Assembly (NCBI GenBank): GCA_963678465.1
Contig: OY782858.1
Location: 2,232,001-2,296,000 of the forward strand
Source of the DNA: Paludibacter sp963678465
GTDB lineage: Bacteria > Bacteroidota > Bacteroidia > Bacteroidales > Paludibacteraceae
Direction of reading: 5' to 3'
Length of the DNA stretch: 64,000 nucleotides
The translations under genes were made by a program, and so were the position numbers. Within the stretch, counting starts at the first letter, position 1. Each line of letters begins with the position of its first letter. Shown piece after piece: positions 33,930 through 44,160 of the stretch. The notes under the pieces are model-generated. The model saw nothing but the letters and a program-made list of their open reading frames with translations, had not been told where the DNA came from and did no database searches.

Positions 33930-35582
33930 TTAATAACCTGGGTTTTGTACAACAGTTGCACTATTAAGCCCAATGGCATCTTGTGGGATTGGACGCAACA
34001 CTTTATATTGACCATCGCTTCCTTTCATATTCGCTTCACTTGGCACATCGGGGTTGTAGGCTGACACATATTGCACTAATTTACCCGTACGCTTCAAATC
34101 GTACCAACGATTGTATTCTCCGGCAAACTCGCGTGCACGCTCATCAAGAATATAATCAATTGTCGCTTCCGATTCAGTGACATTGGCTGCACCAGCTCTT
34201 GTGCGCACCACATTTATATCATTCTTCGCCTCGGTTTGTTTAGCCCCCATTTTGATATAAGCCTCAGCACGAATCAGGTACGTTTCGGCCAATCGGGCAA
34301 GAAATATATCGCGACGGCTGGCAGTAGTATTGAACGGTGCATCCGGATCTGAGAATTTCTTGATACAAGGATAATCCTTATCCAGGTCATTTTTTTCCCA
34401 ATTATTAGTGCCGGGGAATTTGATAGTAGTAGCCGAACGCTTTGCAGGATTAATTGCTTTCCATGCATCTACATCGGCCTGAGTTTGTCCGGGTTTTGGA
34501 TAATACATCAACACTTCAAGATCATTGCGTGTATCATATTTTTTAAAATAAGAATAGAAACTACACTTTCCGGTAGCAACCACACCATAAAGCTCCTGCA
34601 TAAACGTTCCGGCAAAGCGTTTATCATTCGCATCGGCGCTTAGCAGATTATACAATCGCATGGTAGGTTTCATTTTTGTATTCATATAGGTCATACCATC
34701 GTTAACGGCTCCATCCGATCCGCCCAGATAAGCGCCAAAAGAAGATGCTTGCGAATTGCCGGAAGTTACATTGGCCAATGATGTGGAACTATACTGAACT
34801 GCAAAAATAATCTCTGCATTTTTCTCGTTACCCGGGAAGAATATACCTGTTTTCCCATCGAAAGGCAATGTAAGCCCCTGATTGTTTATTGCAGCAGTGG
34901 CATATTCTACCGACGATTGAAAATCGGAAGGCGACCCATAAGTTTCGTAGCCACGGGTAAGATAAACCAACGACAAATAATGGTTCACTACTCTCTGATT
35001 CACCCTATTGGCTGCAGTAGCCGGAAGTGCTGCAAGCGCCGTTTTCATTTCATCAATAATAAATGTATACACTTCGCTCGCCGGAGTTCTTTCATAGCTG
35101 GTAACAGGTGCAGTTATAAATTCGGTAGCCAATGCCACATCGCCAAATTGCTGAACCAACTGGAAGAAATAATAAGCACGCAAAAACCGAACTTCGGCTA
35201 CGCGTACTGCATTATGCTTATTGAGTTCGCCGTAGTAAACAGCATCGTTACATCTTTTTATCGATTGATAAACAACCGAATAAAATGCCTTCACCGAATT
35301 ATCGGCAGGAGTAAGACTTTGATAAGTGCCTAATCCCTGAGACGTTAAACCCGCACGACCTACTTTATACAAATCAGTTCCGGCTACAAACATTTCGATG
35401 TTGTCGCCATAAACATCACGCAAAGTAGCATAACAAGAATTCACAAGTGATTCATACCCGGAAGTTGTTTTGTACAAAACAGCTGCATCTGGGTTCGATT
35501 TGTTGTTTTCAGTCAGAAAATCTGAACACCCCGCCATCAACAGAGAAGTTACAACAACGAATAATATTAATATCTTTTTCAT
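33930..35582 (-). CDS. SusD/RagB-family outer-membrane nutrient-binding lipoprotein
   Basis: 550 residues. Signal and lipobox LLMAGC (Cys19), so lipid-anchored on the cell surface. N-terminal TPR-like SusD part (YESLVNSCYATLRDVYGDNI, VRFLRAYYFFQLVQQFGDVA) and C-terminal SusD domain (RLAETYLIRAEAYIKMGAKQ, DERAREFAGEYNRWYDLKRT). It closes over the SusC-like transporter as a lid and binds the oligosaccharide or peptide to be imported. 29 bp after the SusC-like gene, so same operon. The ligand cannot be told. Confidence 0.95.
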   Translation of the reverse strand: MKKILILFVVVTSLLMAGCSDFLTENNKSNPDAAVLYKTTSGYESLVNSCYATLRDVYGDNIEMFVAGTDLYKVGRAGLTSQGLGTYQSLTPADNSVKAFYSVVYQSIKRCNDAVYYGELNKHNAVRVAEVRFLRAYYFFQLVQQFGDVALATEFITAPVTSYERTPASEVYTFIIDEMKTALAALPATAANRVNQRVVNHYLSLVYLTRGYETYGSPSDFQSSVEYATAAINNQGLTLPFDGKTGIFFPGNEKNAEIIFAVQYSSTSLANVTSGNSQASSFGAYLGGSDGAVNDGMTYMNTKMKPTMRLYNLLSADANDKRFAGTFMQELYGVVATGKCSFYSYFKKYDTRNDLEVLMYYPKPGQTQADVDAWKAINPAKRSATTIKFPGTNNWEKNDLDKDYPCIKKFSDPDAPFNTTASRRDIFLARLAETYLIRAEAYIKMGAKQTEAKNDINVVRTRAGAANVTESEATIDYILDERAREFAGEYNRWYDLKRTGKLVQYVSAYNPDVPSEANMKGSDGQYKVLRPIPQDAIGLNSATVVQNPGY

Positions 35583-35611
35583 ATATTTTTCTATTATAAA
35601 AAATTAAACGA

Positions 35612-38600
35612 TTAAAACTTCACGCTTAAACCAAATTGGTAAGTAGTAGTAGCAGGACCATTGTCTCTACCCATCGAAGCGCTTGCCCATTCGGGATCGA
35701 AGCCTTCGTAATCGGTAAATACAAATGGATTAAGCACATTGCAATACAAACGCAAATTAGTAATGCCAATGGGCTGAATCAGTTTTTTAGGCAAAGTATA
35801 TCCTAACGAGATATTTCTGATTTTGACATAAGACGCATCCACCCATGCACCTGGCATATCGTTAGCTGTTTCTTTTGAAGTATGCCAGTAAGGACCGCTA
35901 TTGGCTTTATTTGCGTTGTCGGTATATACCATGGGGCGTCCCTGATAGTTGTGCGCTGTTGCTTGAATGCCGAACGAACCATCAGCATTAAGGATAGTAG
36001 TACCAGCAGGAATATAGTAGTCCATAACCAGTTTCTGACGTCCACGATCGTTGTAATTTGTAAATTCCTCAATAAACGGAGAGAAAACAGTCATACCTTG
36101 CGCAGTATATAAATTCATCGAAAAGTCAATGCCTTTGTACGACAAATTAGTGCTAAATCCGGCAGTCCAGTTCGGATCCGAATGTCCCTGTATTCTGCGG
36201 TCATCGGCATTAATTCCATTTCCATCAAAATCTTTAACCCTGGCCTGACCTTCGCGGGCAATAGTTTTACCTGCCGAATTCACTACACGGGGATCTTTAT
36301 TAATTATGGCTTGCTGAATATCATCTGCAGTCCAAACGCCATCATACACATAACCATAAATAGAATTGATGCTTTCGCCCACCATCCATTTTTGTGTACT
36401 GCTGTTGATAAATATATATCCGGGAGTGGTGTTTCCAAACAGATTGACGATTTCGTTCACATTCGATGTAAACGAAGCTCCAACCGACCAGTTTAAGTCA
36501 CGTGTACGAATAATGGAGGCATTCAATGCCAATTCAATACCTTTGTTCAATACCGAACCCAGGTTATCAGTCATTGTTCCGGCACCCGATTCCAACGGCA
36601 AGCTACGTTTTTGAAGCAACCCGGTCGACAAGCGATTGTATAAATCCATCGTCAAATCAATGCGTTGATTAAATAGTCCTAAATCAATCCCAAAATCTAA
36701 TTCACGGGTTTTTTCCCATGTCAACGATCTGTTGGCAATAGAACCGGGAGCTACACCTAATGCACTGGCTGCTGCAAAATTGTAATAAGTAGTTACATTG
36801 GCAGGAGTCTGAGTAGAATAAGCATTGATATTATTGTTAGCAGTATAACCACCGCTGGCTCTGATTTTCAGGTTCGAAATCACTCCTCTGGTTGCTTCCA
36901 TAAACGATTCCTCGGTAGCACGCCATGCCAACGACAATGATGGCAATGTCACCCACTGATTACCTTCGGCAAGTTTTGAAGAACCATCGGCACGCAATGT
37001 GATGGCAGCTAAGTATTTTCCTTTGTAGCCATAATTCAACCGGCCTGCAACAGATTGCATTGTCGATTTCGAATAGGCACTTCCAATTTTTGTATTTGCA
37101 GTAGTGGTTGCCGTTCCTAAATTATACCAGTCATAAGTCCAGTTATATCCGGCTGTAATGGCAGAATAAAGCTCCGAGTTTTCGCTGTACAAACTATAAA
37201 GTCCCATCACATCAAAAGTATGATCCTCTTTGATGTTAAATTTATAATTCACCTGATTGTCAAATGTCCAATTGAAATAAGTAAAATTATCAACACTTGC
37301 TTTGGCATCATTCTCTACCGATGATGTCAATGGGTTATCATAATTTCCTTCAGCCATGGTAGTTTTCGACAGTCCTTTTCGGTAAGTATTCAAACTTGGA
37401 GAGAATGTACTTTTAATTGTCAAATCTTTCGTTGGGTTGAATTGCAGATAAGCACTACCAATCCCCACAATTTTACGCGTATTGTTATGCGTGCTGTTCA
37501 GATCGATAAGAGGATTTATCGACGAAGTAAAACCGCCACTGCCTATCGAATTAGGGAAAATAGCATTTCCGGCGGCATCTTTAAGATTTTCAGTTGTTTT
37601 TCCTGGAACCACAACGATATCTCCTTCCAGGTGATTCGAAGCAGGATCAAGTTTTCCGTTGGCATAAGCGCTTGTGATCGGGCTCATGCGATAGGCACTC
37701 AGAATTGAATTTTCGCTTCCTTGTTCTTGCGTGGAATAAGCAGTATTGATATTAAAACCTGCCGACCATTTATCGCTTAGTTTCGCAGTGATATTCGCCT
37801 TTAAGTTATAACGCGAATACTGATCGTTCACATAAACTCCTTTTTCGTCCTGATATCCAAATCCGATTACATACGATACATCTTTCGTTCCTCCCGAGAT
37901 ATCAATATAATGGTTCTGTTGACTGCCTTGCTGGCTCACCAGGTCAACCCAGTCGGTACTAATATTATTCAAATATCTATTCAGCAGCCACTCACTTCCA
38001 CCAAAAGTTCCATCAGCATATACCTGTTGTAGTCCCTTACCATCTTTTAAGTCGCGCAACTGAACGCCACCCATCCAACGTTTTTCAGGTCAGCTGTTGC
38101 AAATTCAAGAACACCATCACTATTACTATCCGAAGTGTACTGATAATTCATGATTCTGTAATTCATCCAATCCTTCGTACTCATAAAATTCGGAGTCCTT
38201 ACAATGTTGGTTACACCATAATATCCATCATACGATATCGTTGGCTTTGAAGCTGTGTTTACATTTTTTCCTGATTTTGTCTGAACAATTACAACTCCGG
38301 TGGAACCACGAGACCCGTAAATGGCAGTAGATGCTGCATCTTTCAGGATATCAATTCTTTCGATATCTTGTGGGTTTAAAAAATCGATGCCGGATGTAAT
38401 AACACCATCCACCACATACAGAGGAGCTGTACTTCCCGAAACCGAATTCTGTCCGCGAACAATAATATCGAACGCTGCTCCGGCTCTTGATGAGCTTTGA
38501 TTTACCTGTACTCCTGCCACTGAACCCTGAAGTGCACTGACGACTGAAATTGTACCTTTTTCAGTGATTTTTGCAGCGTTCATACTCGACACAGAACCGG

Positions 38601-38967
38601 TTAGATCGCTTTTTCGCACCGAACCATAGCCCACGACTATCAATTCATCCAAACCTTTGGCATCTTCTTTCAATACCACATTGATAATGTTCCCACTAAT
38701 GGCAACTTCCTGCCTTTGCATTCCCACATAAGTAAATACAATACTTTTGGCATCTGCGGGAGCCTGAATACTAAAAGTTCCATCCAAATTTGTTATAGTT
38801 CCTATTGTTGTGCCTTTTACAACTACAGAAGCACCAATAATTACTTCGCCAGTGGCGTCTTTTACTACACCTGTAATGGTTTTTGTTTGCGCCAATAACA
38901 TCCCGTGCAGAGAAATGGCAATAACAAAAAACATCACACGTCTTAAGAGTGATTTGTCTTTCTTCAT
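35612..38967 (-). pseudogene. SusC/RagA-family TonB-dependent transporter, split by one frameshift
   Basis: Two frames cover it: 38967-38047 (306 residues) and 38074-35612 (820 residues); together about 1,118, a normal SusC length. The first has a signal peptide, carboxypeptidase-regulatory-like domain (ITGVVKDATGEVIIGASVVV), a TonB-box region (GLDELIVVGYGSVRKSDLTG) and the plug domain (SALQGSVAGVQVNQ, GSRGSTGVVIVQTK). The second is the 22-strand barrel (FDWNLY-like strands, ends TTYQFGLSVKF). At about 38077 one base seems lost: restoring one T gives ADLKNVWMGGVQLRDLK, the expected continuous text. Without it, translation stops at 38047 before the barrel. Forms an uptake pair with the following SusD. 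Either inactivated or a sequencing error. Confidence 0.9.
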
Positions 38968-39310
38968 TTGTGAATTAGTTTTTAAGGGTTTTGTTTTTTT
39001 GTGAATTCATACAAAAATTAACGTGGCAAATATATGCAACAAATCTTTAATTATATGTAGATTTTTTGACAAAAAATGTGTAAAAACATCATTTTGAAAA
39101 CCTTAAAAAAACAATTATTGACTTAAATAACCAAATAAATATCAGGAAAGTAAACAGACAAGGAAAGTACATCTTGCCCCTAAAACATATACCTTGAGGC
39201 ATAAATACATAAATCGGAAAGATAAAAAATGATCCCGATTGAAAATGCCAACTTAGCTAAATTAGCCTTAGCAAACCAATCAAAACACAGCACTTAAAAG
39301 AACAATAAAA
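38968..39310. promoter_or_regulatory. Leader/promoter region of the susC-like gene
   Basis: No gene seen in these 343 bp. On the minus strand TATATTTG (39034-39027), 60 bp before the ATG, is a good -7 element; a TTTG at the right distance is not evident. The rest is AT-rich and holds nothing I can identify. Confidence 0.5.
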
Positions 39311-40717
39311 TCAACGATAAATAAGTTTTTCAACCTCTTTATATTCACGAATGGCATTGGCCGGCATTTTTTCGGCTTTATCGCCAAAACTATACATAGC
39401 ACGTTCCGGCTCAATTGTTACTTTTGTCTCGTCGAGCATCTTTGAATCAAGATTGAATACATTGATAAAAAAATCGTACACCGCCTTACGTTTATTCACA
39501 CCAAAATCGTGAGCTTCGGTAGGTAAATGCACATTACTTACCTGCTGAACGGCGTTATAAAAACCGAAAATGCGTTGCAGGTAGGGATATTCGAGCCAGG
39601 GCACTGAAGCTGTCCAATCTTTTCCATCCGAAATAATGCAAACAGGCTTAGGGGCAAAAGTGGCCATCAACTCCGCATTGTTAGTACCTCCGCAGGCAAG
39701 CGATACAGGCATTCCGTTTTCGCACGGACAACCACCATCGAAATGCGAAGCCAAACTTACGGTTGGACAGGCCGCCGTCAATCGGTCATCGAGCACCGAG
39801 AGCAACACCACTTGCGAACCTCCGCCCGAACCTCCATTGGCAGCAACACGTTTAGGGTCAACATCTTTTCGCGTCAGCATATAATCAAGAATAGTTATTC
39901 CATTCATAATTTGAACGATATGCGCAACCGATGTTCGATGAGCTGCTGCCGACACCTGCAAAGCCGATTCGCCCCATCCAAACAAATCATAACTCACACA
40001 AATGGCGCCCATACGAGCCAATGTAGCAAAACGAGTTTGTTCATCGCTGTTATAACGTCCACCAGCCCAATGTCCGTTAGGACAAAGGATCAGCGCTTTC
40101 TTCCCCTTCATAAGTGGCGTGTAAATTGAACCGTTTACATACAATCCGGGCAATGTTTCAATGGCAAAGTTTTGTACCGAATAATCATCGTATTTTCGCA
40201 CAGACGATAAAATCGGAGTTGAATGTGTGCGTTGGGCAAGTGCCGCATCAATTTGCAAACGCTCACGCACTTCCTTTTTCAATGCAGCGCGACGTACCAT
40301 CCATGTTGTCGAGTCGTTGCATAATGTATTGAGGTAAGCCAGCATTTTCACACCATCTTCAGGCATTCTGCGCGGATATTCGTAAGCTCTTATCTTATAA
40401 GTACTCTCGTTTTGTTTGCTAAATTTATAATCGAAAACAGACAACACGTTTGTCAATGATTCCTCCACCGAATATGGGCGAATGCGAAAATCGGCAAACG
40501 GCAGTATTAGTCCTGCAGTATCGGCCTCGTATTTCAATTTTACATTGAACCGAGCGCTTATTTCCTGCAAAACCTGCCCGAGGGGCTTCGAAAATTGAGT
40601 TTCGTAGGATTGTGCAAAAGAAGAAATACTGATAAAAAGAAAACAAAACCCTACTCCAATACCTTTTAATGAAGTTTTAAAATACAATCTGTTCGAAACC
40701 TTCTTAGCTATTTTCAT
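39311..40717 (-). CDS. STN-domain protein fused to an alpha/beta-hydrolase (acetyl-xylan-esterase-like)
   Basis: 468 residues. N-terminal signal/membrane helix (about 18-35, LKGIGVGFCFLFISISSFAQ). Residues about 40-112 look like a secretin/TonB N-terminal (STN) domain: PLGQVLQEISARFNVKLKY and SVEESLTNVLSVFDYKFS. Residues about 175-450 are a serine hydrolase: nucleophile Ser297 in NGGSGGGSQ, acid Asp364 in IISDGKD, His403 in EAHDFG; CPNGHWAGGRYN probably forms the oxyanion side. Likely a periplasmic esterase or peptidase. STN domains normally sit on TonB receptors or anti-sigma systems, so this fusion next to SusC/SusD is unusual. It lies upstream of susC on the same strand. Confidence 0.75.
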   Translation of the reverse strand: MKIAKKVSNRLYFKTSLKGIGVGFCFLFISISSFAQSYETQFSKPLGQVLQEISARFNVKLKYEADTAGLILPFADFRIRPYSVEESLTNVLSVFDYKFSKQNESTYKIRAYEYPRRMPEDGVKMLAYLNTLCNDSTTWMVRRAALKKEVRERLQIDAALAQRTHSTPILSSVRKYDDYSVQNFAIETLPGLYVNGSIYTPLMKGKKALILCPNGHWAGGRYNSDEQTRFATLARMGAICVSYDLFGWGESALQVSAAAHRTSVAHIVQIMNGITILDYMLTRKDVDPKRVAANGGSGGGSQVVLLSVLDDRLTAACPTVSLASHFDGGCPCENGMPVSLACGGTNNAELMATFAPKPVCIISDGKDWTASVPWLEYPYLQRIFGFYNAVQQVSNVHLPTEAHDFGVNKRKAVYDFFINVFNLDSKMLDETKVTIEPERAMYSFGDKAEKMPANAIREYKEVEKLIYR

Positions 40718-41249
40718 ACAATTTCAAAATTAAAATCCAATTTTTAGCAACAAAACCTGAGAGTTAGGTTTGAACGCAAAGATAGCAATCCTTTAAGAAA
40801 AAACTTTTAGTGAGAAATAAAATAAATAATTATGATCATCCGATAGATTGCCTGAAGCTTTAGACTTCAACACAACAGGGGCTTTGCCCCTAAAACCCCA
40901 CTTACTTTTTTGTCTTAACACAAAAAAGTAAGCAAAAAAAGTCAAGACTGCGCCCGCTTCGCTCAAAAAATTAGTCGTTTGCGGGCTGAAAACTTTTAAA
41001 CTCGCCCCGACGAAATACGTCGGGACTCAAACAGAAAAGTTTTCTACGCCTACTTCACTCCATTTTTTGGCTCACCGGACGAGGTCGATCCTTAAAGAGA
41101 ATTTGTACAAAAGAAGTAGGTAATGAAACGGATATTCATTTAAATAATTAAGATCATTTTACCTACGTGAGTCTCCCGATGTTTTAATAAAAAACACCCC
41201 GAAAGTATTTGTAAACTTCCGGGGTATCTTTCGAAATCGCTTTTTCAGT
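40718..41249. repeat. Intergenic composite of several hairpin repeats
   Basis: No gene. Successive palindromes: AGGGGCTTTGCCCCT (40877-40891), CTTACTTTTTTGT with ACAAAAAAGTAAG (40901-40932), CCCGACG with CGTCGGG (41006-41024), and AAAACTTTT/AAAAGTTTT flanks. The order 'gggctttgcccctaaaacc' then a TACTTTTTTGT hairpin is a recurring dispersed element of Bacteroidota genomes. It separates the esterase promoter from the alaS terminator. Confidence 0.65.
41190..41226 (-). terminator. Terminator of alaS
   Basis: Minus strand: ACCCCG (41226-41221), 18-nt loop containing further pairs, CGGGGT (41202-41197), then a run of T (A tract 41190-41195). 24 bp after the alaS stop. Confidence 0.8.
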
Positions 41250-43862
41250 TTATTTCAATGCTTCCAATGCTTTTGCAATTGCTTTCTGAATGCCAGCCGG
41301 ATTTTTACCTCCTGCCGAAGCAAAGAAAGGTTGTCCGCCGCCGCCACCCTGAATTTCCTTGGCAGCTTCGCGGGCAATGTTTACAGCATTCAGTCCACCG
41401 GCAACAAGGTCGTCGCTCAGTAATACGGTCAGTGATGGTTTGCCATCGGCTACACAGCCGGCTACGAAGAAAAGCTTTTCGGCTTGTACGTTGCGAATTT
41501 GGAACGCCAGTGTTTTCACCTGATCGGCATTCAACGTGCCTTCGTAGCTGATTACTTTTGTGCCGTTCACGTTGGTTGCTTCGGCCAGCAGGCTGTTGCG
41601 CAACGACATGATTTTTTCGTGAACAAAAGCTTCCACCTGCTTTTTCAATTCGCTGTTTTCGTCTTGTGCTTTTTTAATGGCATTCAGCAAATCGGGTGTG
41701 TTGTTGAGCAATTCTTTGGCTTCGCTCAAAGTATCCTGTTGTGCATCGAGTAGTTTCTCCACGCCCTTAGCCGATATAGCTTCAATACGACGGATACCCG
41801 CTGCAATAGATGTTTCGGCAACAATGCGTACCAAGCCTATTTCGCCGGTAGCTTGTACGTGTGTACCACCACAAAGCTCGGTAGACGTTCCGAATTGGAT
41901 AACACGAACCGACTCGCCGTATTTTTCGCCAAAAAGCGCCATAGCTCCCATGGCCTGTGCCTCGACAATCGGTGTGTCGCGACGCTCCTGAAGAGGATAG
42001 TTTTCGCGGATTTTACGATTGGCAATGGCTTCCACAGCACGAATTTCTTCTTTTGTAAGTTTCTGGAAATGTGAAAAATCAAAACGCAATGCCTCAGGAC
42101 TTACAAACGAACCTTTTTGCTCTACATGTGTACCCAATACTTCGCGCAATGCTTCGTGCAACAAGTGAGTAGCCGAGTGGTTGCAGGAAGTTGCCTGACG
42201 GTTTTCGGTATTTATAGTAGCCGTAAACGTAGCCGTAACGTCGCTAGGAAGTTGTTTGGCAATATGAACCGCTAAGTTATTTTCTTTTTTAGTATCAAGT
42301 ATTTCAACGCTTTCTTCCTCAGAAACCAATACGCCGCTATCGCCTACCTGACCTCCCATTTCGGCATAAAAAGGGGTGTTTGAAAGTACGATCTGGTAAT
42401 ATTCCTGATTTTTTTGTTTCACTTTGCGGTAACGCAAAATTTCAGTGTCGAACGATGTGAAATCGTAGCCCACAAATACGCTGTCGCCTTCGCGAACGGT
42501 TACCCAGTCGCCTGTTTCGGTAGCAGCGGCATTGCGTGCACGTTCTTTTTGTTTTTGCATTTCGGAGTTGAACTCGTCGATATTTACGGTGAAGTTATTT
42601 TCGCGTAATATCAATTCTGTCAAATCCAATGGGAATCCGAATGTGTCGTATAAAGTAAAGGCGACTTTGCCTTCAATTTCAGCCTTAGCAGCAGCTTTCG
42701 AGTCGGCCATTACTTTGTCAAGCAATTTAATACCGGTTTCCAGCGTGCGTAGGAACGATTCTTCTTCTTCTTTGATTACTTTTTCAATCAGCGTTTTTTG
42801 CGAAAGCAGTTCCGGATAAGCTTTACCCATGTTTTCGCTCAACACAGTGATGAGTTTGTACATGAAAGCATGACGTTGACCGAGGAAAGTGTAACCGTAA
42901 CGCACGGCACGGCGCAAGATGCGACGGATTACATAACCGGCTTTGGCATTCGAAGGCAATTGTCCGTCGGTAATTGAAAACGCGATGGTACGGATATGAT
43001 CGGCAATAACGCGCATGGCGATATCCACTTTTTCGTCTTTGCCATATTCAGCACCACACACGCGGCCAATTTCGGCAATGATTGGGGTGAAAACATCGGT
43101 GTCGTAATTGGATTGAACGCCCTGCATAGCCATACACAAACGTTCGAAGCCCATACCGGTATCAATTACCTTGGCAGGAAGTCCTTCGAGCGAGCCGTCG
43201 GCTTTGCGGTTGTATTGCATGAACACGTTGTTCCAAATCTCAATTACTTGCGGGTGACTTCCGTTTACGAGTGTCAAACCGTCAATTTTGGCGCGCTCGT
43301 CGTTGTCGCGGATGTCAATATGTATTTCGGAACACGGACCACAAGGGCCTGTATCGCCCATTTCCCAGAAATTATCTTTTTTATTTCCGTTGATAATCCG
43401 ATCGGCTGGTAGGAATTGTTCCCAGATGGCAGCTGCTTCGTCGTCACGCTCCAATCCTTCGGGCGCATACCCTTCGAAAACGGTTACGTAAAGGCGGTCT
43501 TTGTCCAGCTTGAGCACTTCGGCCAAATATTCCCAGGCCCATTCAATGGCTTCTTTTTTGAAATAATCGCCAAACGACCAGTTACCCAGCATTTCGAACA
43601 TGGTGTGGTGGTAAGTATCGTGACCAACTTCTTCCAGGTCGTTGTGCTTGCCACTGACGCGAAGACATTTCTGAGAGTCGGCAACCCGTGAATATTTTAT
43701 CGGGTCATTGCCCAAAATAATGTTTTTGAACTGATTCATCCCCGCATTGGTAAACATCAAAGTAGGATCGTCTTTGATAACCATAGGCGCCGACGGAACA
43801 ATTTTGTGCCCTTTCGATGCAAAAAAATCGAGAAAAGATTGACGAATTTCTTGTGAAGTCAT
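41250..43862 (-). CDS. alaS: Alanine--tRNA ligase
   Basis: 870 residues, normal length. Class II core (MTSQEIRQSFLDFFASKGHK, FTNAGMNQFKNIILG, GDTGPCGPCSEIH), the tRNA-recognition middle, and the editing domain with HSATHLLHEALREVLG and ELCGGTHVQATG giving the zinc-binding His/Cys set. The C-terminal DHHA1-like part ends GGGGGQPFFASAGGKN. Charges tRNA-Ala and removes mis-attached serine or glycine. Transcribed alone; the minus-strand TATTTTTG at 44016 is the probable promoter. Confidence 0.98.
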   Translation of the reverse strand: MTSQEIRQSFLDFFASKGHKIVPSAPMVIKDDPTLMFTNAGMNQFKNIILGNDPIKYSRVADSQKCLRVSGKHNDLEEVGHDTYHHTMFEMLGNWSFGDYFKKEAIEWAWEYLAEVLKLDKDRLYVTVFEGYAPEGLERDDEAAAIWEQFLPADRIINGNKKDNFWEMGDTGPCGPCSEIHIDIRDNDERAKIDGLTLVNGSHPQVIEIWNNVFMQYNRKADGSLEGLPAKVIDTGMGFERLCMAMQGVQSNYDTDVFTPIIAEIGRVCGAEYGKDEKVDIAMRVIADHIRTIAFSITDGQLPSNAKAGYVIRRILRRAVRYGYTFLGQRHAFMYKLITVLSENMGKAYPELLSQKTLIEKVIKEEEESFLRTLETGIKLLDKVMADSKAAAKAEIEGKVAFTLYDTFGFPLDLTELILRENNFTVNIDEFNSEMQKQKERARNAAATETGDWVTVREGDSVFVGYDFTSFDTEILRYRKVKQKNQEYYQIVLSNTPFYAEMGGQVGDSGVLVSEEESVEILDTKKENNLAVHIAKQLPSDVTATFTATINTENRQATSCNHSATHLLHEALREVLGTHVEQKGSFVSPEALRFDFSHFQKLTKEEIRAVEAIANRKIRENYPLQERRDTPIVEAQAMGAMALFGEKYGESVRVIQFGTSTELCGGTHVQATGEIGLVRIVAETSIAAGIRRIEAISAKGVEKLLDAQQDTLSEAKELLNNTPDLLNAIKKAQDENSELKKQVEAFVHEKIMSLRNSLLAEATNVNGTKVISYEGTLNADQVKTLAFQIRNVQAEKLFFVAGCVADGKPSLTVLLSDDLVAGGLNAVNIAREAAKEIQGGGGGQPFFASAGGKNPAGIQKAIAKALEALK

Positions 43863-44160
43863 ATTTTATGTCTAATGTCTAAAGTCAATGGTCTAATGTC
43901 TTCTATCATAGTTCTAAAGTTCGGATTTATTCCGATTTGACTTTCGACTTTTGACTTTCGACTTTCGACCTTTCTGTCTTGTAGGTTAATAATATCAAAT
44001 TTGGACTGCAAAAATACTTCAAATTTATTACTTTTGCATCAAAACCGAATATAAAAGTTTAGATTTGTAGTCTATTCTTCAATTACTAATATTCAGAATT
44101 CTTGTATTTTGTGTATTTCCGTGCACAAAATTTCGTTTCAGACACACGACAAAGGTCCTT
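43863..44160. promoter_or_regulatory. Divergent promoter region alaS / M23 peptidase with GACTTTY tandem repeat
   Basis: GACTTTC/GACTTTT units repeat five times (43939-43973). Minus-strand TATTTTTGCAGTCCAAA (44016-44000) is the probable alaS promoter, and plus-strand TACTTTTG (44029-44036) the probable promoter of the peptidase gene at 44161. Confidence 0.6.
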
